This document shows positions 46,491-59,149 of a DNA stretch of 64,000 nucleotides, piece after piece. Numbering within the stretch: position 1 is the first letter of the stretch; each line of letters begins with the position of its first letter. Source of the DNA: Costus lasius (Eukaryota; Streptophyta; Magnoliopsida; Zingiberales; Costaceae); NCBI GenBank assembly GCA_027563935.2, contig CM050450.1, positions 91,758,439 through 91,822,438 of the forward strand. Direction: 5' to 3'. The notes beneath the pieces were generated by a model. That model did not search any database. It was not told the DNA's origin and worked only from the letters and a program-made list of their open reading frames with translations. The position numbers and the translations under genes are program-made.

Positions 46491-48174
46491 TGTTGGGGTA
46501 TGCCCTTAAGGCTAATGTTTGAGGCCTTGGGATTGTATCAGTATCATGTATAAACTTTTATGTTTATAAAGGCAATGGTTGTTATTTAGGTTGTTACATT
46601 GTCTGCTGCAACAAGTGTACTTCTGAATGATGTCTCAATGCTGTTTAGCTAGGCTGACATGCTATAAAGTCCTTAGTCGAGATATCCTGGTGAACATGAG
46701 ACAGCCTTGATATGATTGAGACTAATATGTGTTCTAATCTTATAGGATGCTTCGAGCATGGAATAAGATGTAGACTCATGGGTACATTGGATGTACTGGA
46801 CAGACCCTACTAGGATATTCAATTGCTTGTCACAATGTGAATAATCCTTGTTTGCAACAAGTGGCACATGTCCTCTGACTTGAGATCACTTGTGTTTCTA
46901 AATGATGATTGTCATTGTTTTGAGGTAGTTCAATATCATTTGAAAAATAATGGTTATAGACTATCTTGGATAATGATCATGAGTCAGGTTAGGACACTAG
47001 TGATAGATATAGGATTGCCGTCTCCTTGATTGGAGTGTGGTGTTCTAAAGGGGCCCCCTGGATGAGATGATTGAGAAAGTGTATGGCCATACCCAGATGA
47101 CTATGTTCATCTGATCTAATCATGCTCATCATATTGGAGCTACAGGCTTGACATGCTTGTCCAATAAGAACATCCAGTGGCAAAGGAAACATGTATGCCT
47201 AGTGAAGTGGATTCACACTTGTGCTGTGGTTTGGGTGTAGTCTTGGAAGACTCTTTCCTTTATATCGGGAGACAGTGATGTGTTGCTAGATACCCCTCAC
47301 TGATCGTGATAACGTAAGTTATCGTTACCGACATTTAAAGGAAACCCTTAGGGTCGCACAATTCGATGATATGGCTTACTTAAGTCAGATCGTGTGGACT
47401 GAATTGTTTAGGTTCAGTTTGAAGGAGTTTAAACTCTGATTGTAAGTGAGATCTGGTCTGATCATGTTTGATTGATTGGGGCTTGAGATCGGTAAGCTTC
47501 GATCGAGAGAATTGATGCTGGATCAGTGAGATCAAGAGCATCAGGAGATGAACGGTTAGATCTGGAGCCTTAGGGTTTAAGATGATCTAGACCAAATGGC
47601 TTGGGCTGGTTTGATTTGGTCTTTGGACCAAATGCAATTGCATTGAACCGGTTCAAGAGAGTGAACGCATGGTTCAATGCTTGAGGCGTTTTTGATCGGT
47701 TTTGACATCATGGGCGCATGGCTTCGTGTCTTTCCTATTTTTGGAAAGTCATTAGCGCATGTTCCCTTCAACGCCAAAAATGCTTCAATGCTCGCCTCTC
47801 TCATTTGCGCTCTCGTGTGTGGCTTGTCTTCACGAGAGAGTTGAGAAGATTTCGGCCAAGGTGAACATCACTCTCGCATCTCCATCTTCCTCCACACAAA
47901 GGACCCCTTGAAGCTTTGCTAGCACAAAGACGACAAGGAGAAGCCATCTTCATTCGTTGTGTGCGTCATCTTCGGAGAAGAAGCAATTGCGTCTTTGCTT
48001 CCAAGACACCATCCAATCCAATGGCGTTGGTATGATCCCTTATGATCTATTCCATTGTTACAAGTTGATCATATGAACTACATGCGATCTTATCTTTGAA
48101 ACCCTAATTTCCGCTGCCAAAAGAATTAATTTGCGCCAAGTAGGGTTTCGCTCCCCCTTGACGGGGACTCTTCA
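46491..48174 (+). repeat. 5' LTR of element D
   Basis: 1684 bp, TGTTGGGGTATGCCC to GGGGACTCTTCA. GTATGGCCATAC at 47081-47092. Its U5 part differs from those of A, B and C more than the U3 does. Confidence 0.92.
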
Positions 48175-48176
48175 AT

Positions 48177-48192
48177 TGGTATCAGAGCGCTG
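48177..48192 (+). other. Primer-binding site of element D
   Basis: TGGTATCAGAGCGCTG; the first twelve bases match the initiator-Met tRNA complement. Confidence 0.92.
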
Positions 48193-48345
48193 GTTCTTGT
48201 AGAATCATATGATTGCTTGATGATTTGTGATCCTTGTTTGTGTTTGATAAGTAGATCTAGTAGGAAGCATCTTGCGCATCTACATGTCAAGTAATGAAAA
48301 ATACATGATGTATGTTTTTGTTTACTCCTTTGCGCATGTATGATG

Positions 48346-50040
48346 TGTTGGGGTATGCCCATAAGGCTAATGTTTGAGGCCTTGGGATTGTATCAGTATC
48401 ATGTAATAAACTCTTATGTTTATAAAGGCATGGTTGTTATTCAGTTTGTTACATTGTCTGCTGCAATAATTGTACTTCTGAATAATGTCTCAAAGCTGTT
48501 CAGCTGGGCTGACATGCTATAAAGTCCTTAGTCGAGATATCTTGGTGAACATGAGACAGCCTTGATATGATTGAGACTAATATGTGCTCTAATCTTATAG
48601 GATGCTTCGAGCATGGAATAAGATGTAGACTCATGGGTACATTGGATGTACTGGACAGACCCTACTAGGATATTCAATTGTCTGTCACAATGTGAATAAT
48701 CCTTGAATGCGACAAGTGGCACATTTCCTTTGACTTGAGATCGCTTGTGTTTCTAAATGATGATTGTCATTGTTTTGAGGTAGTTCAATATCATTTGAAA
48801 CATAATGATTATAGACTATCTTGGATGGTGAGCTTGAGTCAGGTTAGTGCACTAGTGATAGACAAAGGATTGCCGTCTCCTTGTTTAAGGGGTGTGATGT
48901 TCTAAAGGGGCCCCCTGGATGAGATGATTGAGAAAGTGTATGGCCATACCCAGGTGACTGTGTTCATCTGTTCTAATCATGCTCATCATATTGGAGCTAC
49001 AAGCTTGACACGCTTGTCCAATAAGAACATCCAGTGGCAAAGGAAATATGCATGCCTTGTGAATTGTATTCACACTTGTGCTGTAGTTTGGGTGTAGTCT
49101 TGGAAGACTCTTTCCTTTATATCGGGAGACAGTGATGTGTTGCTAGATACCCCTCACTGATCGTGATAACGTAAGTTATCGTTACCGACATTTAAAGGAA
49201 ACCCTTAGGGTCGCACAATTTGATGATATGGCTTACTTAAGTCAGATCGTGTGGACTGAATTGTTTGGGTTCAGTTTAAAGGGATTTGAATTCTGATTGT
49301 AAGTGAGATCTGGTCTGATCATGTTTGATTGATTAGGGCTTGAGATCGGTAAGCTTCGATCGAGAAAATAGATGCTAGATCAGTGAGATCAGGAGCATCA
49401 AGAGATCAACAGTCAGATCTTAAGCCTTATGGGTTTATTATGATCTGGACTAGTTGCTTGGCTTGTTTGGTTTCTTGAACCGAACCAACTCGATTTGAAC
49501 CGGCTCATTACATGAGCGCATGGTTCAAGTGATGAGAAAAATGCGCTTTGGGCAAATGCATAGTCGCATGAGCGCATGAACGTTGAGGCTTTCTATTTTT
49601 AGAAAGCATGTCTCTAAACGTGACCATGCCTCACGTTTTTCTCTTTGACGCCTATTGTCACTCCTCTCTCTCGTGTCTCTCTCATTCGAAGTGTTGGTGG
49701 AGTTGACGACAAGGAAGGAGATATCACCAAGCAAGGATTCATTCTCTCTTCCCTTTTTCATTCGATCAAGACTTCTTGGAACCTTGCTAGCACAAGGAGC
49801 ACCAAAGAAAGTAGGCGACATCAATTGTGTGCGTCACCTTTGGAGGAGATCCCTTTCACTCTCTCCTTCCAAGACACCATCCAAGCGATGGTACTGGTAT
49901 GGATCTTTTACTTCTATACAAGCATTCGGTAGTTGATTATATTATTCATGCCATGCGATCTTAGGAAGCCCTAGATTCCGCCCATGCGATTTTATGTTTG
50001 CGCATGCTTGAGGGTTTCGCCCCTCTTGTGGGAACCTACA
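48346..50040 (+). repeat. 5' LTR of element C
   Basis: 1695 bp, TGTTGGGGTATGCCC to GGGAACCTACA. GTATGGCCATAC at 48938-48949. Confidence 0.95.
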
Positions 50041-50042
50041 AT

Positions 50043-50057
50043 TGGTATCAGAGCGAG
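50043..50057 (+). other. Primer-binding site of element C
   Basis: TGGTATCAGAGCGAG, two bases after the LTR end; the initiator-Met tRNA complement. Confidence 0.92.
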
Positions 50058-50978
50058 GTTGCTCCATGATTTATATGATTGCTACATGTTTTGTGATCCA
50101 TGTATGACATGTTTAGATCTAGGATTACAACATGCGAAAATACATGTTAACTTGTTTCATGATGAAACTTGTTTTTGTTTTTTCTTGGAGCATGCTTGTT
50201 GGCGCAACTATGGTTTTATCAAAAATCTATATAACTTGCGCGACTTACACTAGATCTAAGGCCCTGCTTTAAACCCTTAGATGGGTTATTAGGGTTGAAG
50301 TCATCCCCTAAGTTAGATCCAAACAGTCTGATCAGACCATCTGACAGCCTTGATGGGTCGACCAGATAGCATCTGTGCGCAAGCACAAGATGGCTATAGG
50401 TCGACTGCAGACAGGCGTGTAGCGATGTCTGATTGAGACAACCTATGAACGCACATGAGTTAGGCCCGGGGTCACACCCGCTTGCCAGACCTCATTGTGG
50501 TCGTTCAGCCCTTGGCGCATGCATTGTTGACCTTTTGGTCGACTCAAGTCAGTTAGGACTTGGTGCATGTAAGGGCAGTGGATCTGACTAGGTTGGATGA
50601 GTGGATCCCTGGTAATGGACCGTTGTAAGGTAGTAGGGCACATAAGGAAAAATAAAATTGATCTCAATGGGGTTTTTTAAAAATTTTATTTTTCATGATT
50701 GGATCACATGATGATTGATGCCATTTGCTTGTTTATTTAATCTTATGTGGGCTGCCCATGTTTAATGTGTGCTGTGCTGGGGCCTGCGTGCCTGGAATTT
50801 TACTGTAAATTAATTCTTATTTTTGTGATATGCGAATCACAGTTTAATTAATTTATAAAATGTAATTGACCTGCGAGTCAATCTTGTCTAGATAGATTAA
50901 TTTGTAAATTAATCAGACAAGAGCACAGAGCACACTTGGCAGAGGCGCATGCAGCAGTGGCTAGACCAGGTGGGAGGT

Positions 50979-50995
50979 CCAGGGTTCGACTCTGG
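50979..50995 (+). other. tRNA T-arm-like hairpin in the C leader
   Basis: CCAGG-GTTCGAC-TCTGG: a 5-bp stem with a 7-base loop of the tRNA T-loop (B-box) type. In D the same arm is CTAGG-GTTCGAC-CCTAG, with both stem sides changed. Confidence 0.6.
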
Positions 50996-51339
50996 GACCA
51001 CGCGCATTTTCCCTAGTAGGCGCACCAGAGCTGCAGATGGCGCTTGGGCCCTGGTTTGGGCCAGATGAGCAGCAAAAGACCCATGAAGAAAAGCAAGTGA
51101 AGACTTAAGTTAATTAAGGTCTAACTTAGGCTTAATGGGCTTTTACCACATAAGATCAGCATGCTTTCTATTTATTGCTTTTATAATTAGAATTGCATGA
51201 GTTTATCTTCTGCTATCACCATAGGAATTGCATGATAGTGAAGAAGATAAAAGACCGTTAAAATCCAACGCTGAAATATCAAGCTCGTAAGCCTTCTGAC
51301 GCGAAACCTCACTGTTCTGACTATCGTTGGAGCCGTGTT

Positions 51340-51567
51340 GTACCCACTCAGTGGGCACGTCCATCTATCTTCAGACGGTGCGGTATTACACCTGCGTGTT
51401 ACAGAGAAGGGATTTATCGCTTCTCGTTGCTCAGCATAGCACATGGTGGTCCAGGGAGTAGGTCGGGTCAGCTTGACCATGTAGGCTACATATGTGGCGC
51501 ATATGGTAGCACATGGAGGCAGCCATCTGTGGGGTCAGAGACTGTGTTGTACCAACTCAGTTGGCAC
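51340..51567 (+). promoter_or_regulatory. Twin leader hairpins of element C
   Basis: GTACCCACTCAGTGGGCAC (51340-51358) and GTACCAACTCAGTTGGCAC (51549-51567). Each folds as a 5-bp stem with a TCA loop and two more outer pairs. Between the two copies the stems differ by a paired change (C-G to A-T). Both are followed by gag about 300 bp on. Confidence 0.7.
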
Positions 51568-51873
51568 AGTCTGCTGGATTGCCCAGATGAAGGGGAATCG
51601 CACGGGTTGGCGATTGGCTGGGACAGCCTACCAGAGATTAGTGCTTGTACTCTCTGTGCATCTTATCTCGCCTGAGCGGGACGCGGAGACCAAGTATGAA
51701 ATCCGGATCCCATCTCACTAAAAGAGTTCTACTCTTTCGGGCTGTTTTGCTGGATTTTTCAGCCAGATAAAATTGTGAGAAAAAGAATCATTCTTAAGTC
51801 CTGATTGATTCTTAACATTGATACTGACCTTGCTGTTCTTGCATTGTTGTAGATACCTGCAGCAACGAACACC

Positions 51874-54800
51874 ATGAGCTTCAATGTGCGATCCCTACTG
51901 GAAATAGAGAAGTTTGCTGGGCCGAACTTCTCAGACTGGTTCGGACACCTTAAGATTGTTCTTAAGGCAGAGAGGAAACTGTATGTCCTCGAGACGGCTA
52001 TACCGCCTCAACCCGCTGCGAACGCCGCAAGGGCGGTTCGTGAAGCTTATGAAAAGCACGTCAATGATAGCATTGATGTCGCTTGCCTGATGCTAGCGTC
52101 TATGACGCCACCGCTGCAGCGTCAGCATGAGGATATGTCTGCTGTAGACATGATAGCAAACCTCAAGATGCTGTATGCTGCACAGGCGAGGACAGAACGC
52201 TATAATCTGACAAAGCTGTTCTTTCAGAGCAAACTGGCTGAAGGGAGCCCAGTGGGAGCTCACGTGCTCAAGATGATTGGGCACAAGGAGGCTCTAGAGA
52301 AACTGGGGCATACCATCAACCAGGAGCTTGCTGTAGACATTATTCTGCAGTCTCTCCCGCCCTCTTTCGATGCGTTCATTATTAACTTTAATATGAACAA
52401 AATCGATTGTACTGCGGCAGAGCTGCTGAATATGCTCTTGACTACTGAGGAGACTCTGAAGGGAAAGCCTTCGACCTCTGTCTTAATGGTTCCTTCTAGG
52501 AACAAGAAGAAGGGGAAGAAGGGCAAGGCCCCTGTCAAGAGTTACAGCAAGGCTCTGAAGCAAAAAGTTAAGCGGTCAAAGGAATACAGATGTTTCCACT
52601 GTGGCCAGCTGGGTCACTGGAAAAAGGACTGTAAAGCGCTCCAAGGAGATAAGAGGGGAAGCATCGCTTCTGGCTCAGGTATTTACGTGACGGAAGTCAT
52701 GGTTTCATCTTCTTCTATATCATGGGTGTTGGACACTGCATGTGGAGTTCACATTTGTTCAAATGTACAAGAACTCAAGAGAAGAAGACAGGTGGGACAG
52801 CATGAGGTGGACCTACGAGTTGGAAACGGGGCACGGGTTGCTGCTGTTGCTGTAGGAGACTATTTCATCTCTTTGCCATCTGGGCTTGTATTAGAACTAA
52901 ACAGTTGTTATTTTGTTCCCAGCATTACTAAGAATATTATCTCCATTCCTGCTCTTGTCAGGAAGGGATTTTCCTTTGAATGCAATATTTCAAAGTGTGT
53001 TTTATCTTTTGATAATATTGTTTATGCAACTGGTTCAATTAACAATGGGTTATTCATGTTGGACATGGAATGTTCTATACAAAATATTGATATTAAGAAA
53101 GCCAAGTGTGCTGATGACAGCACCTTGCTATGGCATAGTCGTTTAGGCCATATTAACAAGAAACGCATTAAGCGGTTGCATGATCATGGACTGCTGGGAT
53201 CATTCTCCTATAAGGAGATTGATACATGCAAGGCTTGTTTAATGGGTAAAATGACGAAGCCACCTTTTTCTAACAAAGGTCAAAGGGCTTCAGGTTTACT
53301 TGACCTTATACACAGTGATGTGTGTGGGCCATTTAGTAAACATGCCAGAGGTGGCTATCATTACTTCATTACCTTCACTGATGATTTCAGTAGATATGGG
53401 TATGTCTATTTAATGAGACATAAAAGTGAATCTTTTGACAAGTTCAAAGAGTTCAAGAATGAAGTATAAAAATCAGCTAGGCCGAAATATCAAGGCACTT
53501 CATTCCGATCGAGGTGGAGAATACCTAAGTCATGCGTTTACTGACTATCTAAAGGAGTGTGGGATTATCTCACAGCTCACTCCGCCAGGAACACCGCAAT
53601 GGAATGGTGTGTCCGAGAGGAGAAATAGAACGTTACTTGATATGGTTCGTTCTATGATGAGTCAAGCTACTCTTCCATATTCCTTTTGGGGATTTGCACT
53701 GGAGACAGCTGCAAAGGTACTAAACTGAGTGCCATCCAAGGCAGTTTCTAAGACGCCATATGAGTTATGGTATGGGAAACAGCCAAGCTTGACTTTTATC
53801 AGGATCTGGGGCTGCGAAGCTTATGTCAAAAAGCTCGCCTCTGGGAAACTAGAGAGCAGATCTGACAAATGTATCTTTGTCGGTTACCCTAAGGAAACTA
53901 AGGGTTATTATTTCTACGATCCCAAAGAGAACAAGGTATTTGTCGCTCGGACGGCCATATTTCTTGAGAAGGAGTTTCTTCTGCAAGAGGCCAGTGGGAG
54001 AGAAATAAAGCTGGATGAGAATCCAGAAGAAGGACAAAGTAGTCAAGCACAGTTGGATGAGCCTGAGCCGGTGGATCAGGTTATTGAACAACCTGAGGCT
54101 CAGATATCACGGGAACCGCGAAGATCGGGAAGGATCCGTCGACAGCCTGAGCGCTATGACGGAGTCTACATCATTGATAATGATGAACCCCTCACTTATG
54201 CGGATGCGGTCAGTGGACCGGAGTCAGCGAGATGGCTTGAAGCTATGCGCGCCGAGATGGACTCCATGTCAGATAACCAAGTCTGGGATTTGGTTGATCC
54301 GCCTCCGGGAGTTGTCCCTATAGGCTGTAAATGGATCTTCAAGAAGAAGATTGACATGGATGGTAACGTGGTTACCTATAAAGGCAGGCTAGTTGCGAAA
54401 GGTTTCAAACAAATCTACGGGATAGATTATGATGAAACTTTCTCACCTGTAGCTATGTTTAAGTCTATTCGGATTCTTTTCGCGATAGCAGCATATTACG
54501 ATTATGAGATCTGGCAAATGGATGTGAAGACGGCTTTCCTTAATGGAAATCTGGAAGAGGATGTGTATATGACACAACCTGAAGGTTTCACTAATCCATC
54601 AGATCGTCATAAAATATGCAAGTTAAAGAAGTCCATTTATGGACTTAAACAAGCATCAAGAAGCTGGAATATTCGTTTTGATGAATCAATCAGTGAATTT
54701 GGTTTCATCAAGAACGAGGATGACCCGTGTGTATATAAGAGGTTTAGTGGGAGCGTGATTACTTTCCTAGTCCTCTACGTCGATGACATCTTGATCATTG

Positions 54801-55759
54801 GAAACGATATTCCTGAAATGCATGCGGTTAAGGCATGGTTAAGGAGATGTTTTCAGATGAAAGATTTAGGAGAAGCAGCCTATGTATTAGGTGTGAAGAT
54901 CTACAGGGATAGATCTAAGAGGCTTCTCGGGCTGTGCCAGAGTACTTACATCGATAAAGTCCTAGAGAGATTTCATTTAGAGAATTCTAAAAGAGGATAT
55001 CTTCCAGTCAGACATGGTCTGAATCTTTCGAAGAGTCAGTGTCCACAAACACAGACTGAGAAAGATGAAATGGACAATACGCCTTATGCTTCGGCTATTG
55101 GGTCCATTATGTATGCGATGTTGTGTACTCGCCCAGACGTCGCTTACGGGTTAAGCGTGACCAGTCGGTTCCAAAGTAATCCAGGTATGGCGCACTGGAT
55201 TGCGGTCAAGAACATTTTAAAATATCTGCGGAGGACCAAAGATATGTTCTTGATATATGGTGGTCAGGAAGAACTCAGTATTGAAGGATATACTGACGCT
55301 TCGTTCCAGTCTGACCAGGATGATTTCCGATCACAATCAGGCTATGTTTTTAGCTTGAATGGAGGAGCAGTGGTGTGGAAGAGCTTCAAACAGTCAACTG
55401 TTGCTGATTCCACAACAGAAGCCGAGTATGTTGCAGCCTCGGAAGCTTCCAAGGAGGCAGTATGGATTCGCAAGTTCGTAAAAGAACTTGGTGTTGTTCC
55501 TTCGAGTGCAGATCCTTTGGTTATCTTCTGTGATAACACTGGAGCAATCGCACAAGCAAAGGAACCGCGGTCGCACCAGAAGTCCAAGCACATACAGAGA
55601 CGGTTTCATTTGATCAGGGAGATCATTGATCGTGGCGAGATCAAAGTCTGCAAGGTACATACAGATGACAATCTGGCAGACCCGCTTACTAAGCCTCTGG
55701 CGCAGCAGAAGCATGAGAAGCACTGTAATAATATGGGTTTGAGATTTCTCAACCATTAG
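51874..55759 (+). pseudogene. gag-pol: gag-pol polyprotein of copia element C (one frameshift, one stop)
   Basis: The ATG at 51874 lies 13 bases after an AGCAACGAACACC context shared with A and D. The frame runs 531 codons through gag, zinc knuckle (residues 240-253), protease (Asp287) and integrase up to EFKNEV. There a one-base insertion gives TAA at 53467-53469. In the shifted frame it continues to TGA at 53726-53728, where D has CGA, and from 53729 is open to 55759 with the rest of integrase, RT (YVDD at 54776-54787) and RNase H. Total length 3886 bp, exactly one more than in A and D. Integrase Asp and Glu residues and the RT and RNase H acidic residues are kept. Despite being the youngest insertion it could not make a full polyprotein as read. 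Confidence 0.95.
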
Positions 55760-55768
55760 ATTAAGTGC

Positions 55769-55779
55769 AAGTGGGAGAT
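55769..55779 (+). other. Polypurine tract of element C
   Basis: AAGTGGGAGAT directly before the 3' LTR. Confidence 0.9.
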
Positions 55780-57474
55780 TGTTGGGGTATGCCCTTAAGG
55801 CTAATGTTTGAGGCCTTGGGATTGTATCAGTATCATGTAATAAACTCTTATGTTTATAAAGGCATGGTTGTTATTCAGTTTGTTACATTGTCTGCTGCAA
55901 TAATTGTACTTCTGAATAATGTCTCAAAGCTGTTCAGCTGGGCAGACATGCTATAAAGTCCTTAGTCGAGATATCTTGGTGAACATGAGACAGCCTTGAT
56001 ATGATTGAGACTAATATGTGCTCTAATCTTATAGGATGCTTCGAGCATGGAATAAGATGTAGACTCATGGGTACATTGGATGTACTGGACAGACCCTACT
56101 AGGATATTCAATTGTCTGTCACAATGTGAATAATCCTTGAATGTGACAAGTGGCACATTTCCTTTGACTTGAGATCGCTTGTGTTTCTAAATGATGATTG
56201 TCATTGTTTTGAGGTAGTTCAATATCATTTGAAACATAATGATTATAGACTATCTTGGATGGTGAGCTTGAGTCAGGTTAGGGCACTAGTGATAGACAAA
56301 GGATTGCCGTCTCCTTGTTTAAGGTGTGTGATGTTCTAAAGGGGCCCCCTGGATGAGATGATTGAGAAAGTGTATGGCCATACCCAGGTGACTGTGTTCA
56401 TCTGTTCTAATCATGCTCATCATATTGGAGCTACAAGCTTGACACGCTTGTCCAATAAGAACATCCAGTGGCAAAGGAAATATGCATGCCTTGTGAATTG
56501 GATTCACACTTGTGCTGTAGTTTGGGTGTAGTCTTGGAAGACTCTTTCCTTTATATCGGGAGACAGTGATGTGTTGCTAGATACCCCTCACTGATCGTGA
56601 TAACGTAAGTTATCGTTACCGACATTTAAAGGAAACCCTTAGGGTCGCACAATTTGATGATATGGCTTACTTAAGTCAGATCGTGTGGACTGAATTGTTT
56701 GGGTTCAGTTTAAAGGGATTTGAATTCTGATTGTAAGTGAGATCTGGTCTGATCATGTTTGATTGATTAGGGCTTGAGATCGGTAAGCTTCGATCGAGAA
56801 AATAGATGCTAGATCAGTGAGATCAGGAGCATCAAGAGATCAACGGTCAGATCTTAAGCCTTATGGGTTTATTATGATCTGGACTAGTTGCTTGGCTTGT
56901 TTGGTTTCTTGAACCGAACCAACTCGATTTGAACCGGCTCATTACATGAGCGCATGGTTCAAGTGATGAGAAAAATGCGCTTTGGGCAAATCCATAGTCG
57001 CATGAGCGCATGAACGTTGAGGCTTTCTATTTTTAGAAAGCATGTCTCTAAACGTGACCATGCCTCACGTTTTTCTCTTTGACGCCTATTGTCACTCCTC
57101 TCTCTCGTGTCTCTCTCATTCGAAGTGTTGGTGGAGTTGACGACAAGGAAGGAGATATCGCCAAGCAAGGATTCATTCTCTCTTCCCTTTTTCATTCGAT
57201 CAAGACTTCTTGGAACCTTGCTAGCACAAGGAGCACCAAAGAAAGTAGGCGACATCAATTGTGTGCGTCACCTTTGGAGGAGATCCCTTTCGCTCTCTCC
57301 TTCCAAGACACCATCCAAGCGATGGTACTGGTATGGATCTTTTACTTCTATACAAGCATTCGGTAGTTGATTATATTATTCATGCCATGCGATCTTAGGA
57401 AGCCCTAGATTCCGCCCATGCGATTTTATGTTTGCGCATGCTTGAGGGTTTCGCCCCTCTTGTGGGAACCTACA
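55780..57474 (+). repeat. 3' LTR of element C
   Basis: 1695 bp and near-identical to 48346-50040. GTATGGCCATAC at 56372-56383. Confidence 0.96.
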
Positions 57475-57479
57475 TGATG

Positions 57480-59149
57480 TATTGTTGCGCATGTTAGATG
57501 TTTTTTCAAAACTTAACTTGCGCGCCCCTACTTTAGATCTAATGCGTCTACTATAAACCCTTAGACGGGTTGATGGGGTTGAAGTCATCCTCTAGGTAGG
57601 ATCCAAATAGTCTGATCAGACCATCTGACAGCCTAGATGGGTCGACCAGATGGCACCTATGCGCAAGCATGAGGTGGCTATAGGTCGACTGCATCAAGGG
57701 CGTGTAGCGAGGTCTGGTTGAGACAACCAGTGAACGCACATGAGTTAGGCCCGGGGTCACACCCGCTTGCCAGAACTCATGAGGGTTGTTCAGCCCTTGG
57801 CGCATGCATGGTTGACCATTAGGTCAACTCAAGTCAGTTAGGACTTGGTGCATGCAAGGGCAATGGATCTGTCTAGACATGATGAGTGGATCCCTCTCAA
57901 TGGACCGTTGTAAGGTTGTAGGGCACATAAGAAAATTAAAATTGATGCCAATGGGTTTTCAAACATTTTATTTTCTTGTTAATGGATCACATGTTGATTG
58001 GATGCCATGATATATGTTTATTTCATCTTATGTGGGTTGCCCTTTTAATGTGTGCTGTGCTGGGGCCTGCGAGCCTGGTTTAAACTTGTAAATTAATTTT
58101 TATTGTGATCTGCGAATCACTTTTTAATTGATTTATAAAATGTTATTGACCTGCGAGTCAATCTTGTCTAGATAGATTACATTATAATTTTATCAGACAA
58201 GGGCACAGAGCACACATGGCATTGGCGCATGCAGCAGTGGCTTGACCAGGTGGGAGGTCTAGGGTTCGACCCTAGGACAGGCGCATTTACCTGGTGGGCG
58301 CACCTGAGCTGCAGAGGGCGCTTGGGCCCTGGTCTGGGCCAGATGAGAGGCAGAAGACCCAAGAAGCATGTGAAGACTTAAGATAACTTAAGGTCTTACT
58401 TAGGCTTAATGGGCGTTTACCACATAAGATCATCATGCTTTCTTTTATTGTTTAAATAATTAGACTTGCATGATTTATTTATCTTCTGCTATCACCATAG
58501 GGTTTGCATGATAGTTAAGAAGATAAAAGACCGTTAAAATCCAACGCTAAAATATCAAGCTCGATAGCCTTCTGACGCGAAACCTCACTGTTCTGACTAT
58601 CGTTGGAGCCGTGTTGTACCCACTCAGTGGGCACGTCCATCTATCTTCAGACAGTGTGTGATTTCACCTGCATGTTACAGAGAAGGGATTTATCGCTTCT
58701 CGTTGCTCAGCATAGCACGTGGTGGTCCAGGGAGTAGGTCGGGTTAGCTTGACCATGTAGCCTACATATGTGGCACATATGGTAGCTATATGGAGGCAGC
58801 CATCTGTGGGATCAGAGACTGTGTTGTACCAACTCAGTTGGCACAGTCTGCTAGATTGCCCAGATGAAGGGGAATCACACGGGTTGGCGATTGGTAGGGA
58901 CTGCCTACCAGAAATTAGTGCTTGTACTCTCTGTGCATCTTATCTCGCCTGAGCGGGACGCGGAGACCAAGTATGAAATCTGGATCCCATCTCACTAAAA
59001 GAGTGTTACTCTTTTGGACTGTTTTACTGGATTTTTCAGTCAGATAAAATAGTGAGAAAAGAATCATTCTTAGTCTTGGATTGATTCTAAACATTGATAC
59101 TGACCTTGCTGTTCTTGCATTGTTGTAGATTCCTGCAGCAACGAACACC
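57480..59149 (+). other. Leader of element D, second part
   Basis: Noncoding. It holds a T-arm-like hairpin CTAGG-GTTCGAC-CCTAG (58259-58275) and the twin hairpins (58616-58634 and 58826-58844), the same set and spacing as in C. Confidence 0.8.
58616..58844 (+). promoter_or_regulatory. Twin leader hairpins of element D
   Basis: CCCAC-TCA-GTGGG and CCAAC-TCA-GTTGG cores, 210 bp apart, as in C. Confidence 0.7.

Larger units (their letters stand above)
50058..51873 (+). other. Leader of element C
   Basis: About 1.8 kb, noncoding and collinear with the leaders of A, B and D. It contains the T-arm-like sequence (50979-50995) and both hairpins (51340-51358 and 51549-51567). Confidence 0.8.
48341..57479 (+). 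mobile_element. Element C: youngest Ty1/copia retrotransposon, complete with target duplication
   Basis: TGATG at 48341-48345 and 57475-57479 flank the element (48346-57474, 9129 bp). LTRs are both 1695 bp with about ten differences seen by eye. It is inserted in the leader of element D, 166 bp after D's LTR. The order LTR, PBS, leader, gag-pol, PPT, LTR is complete. Confidence 0.97.

Noticed and set aside
50940..51000. A functional tRNA gene in the copia leader
   Set aside because: Only a T-arm-like hairpin and a loose A-box word are visible. No acceptor stem or anticodon arm could be drawn.
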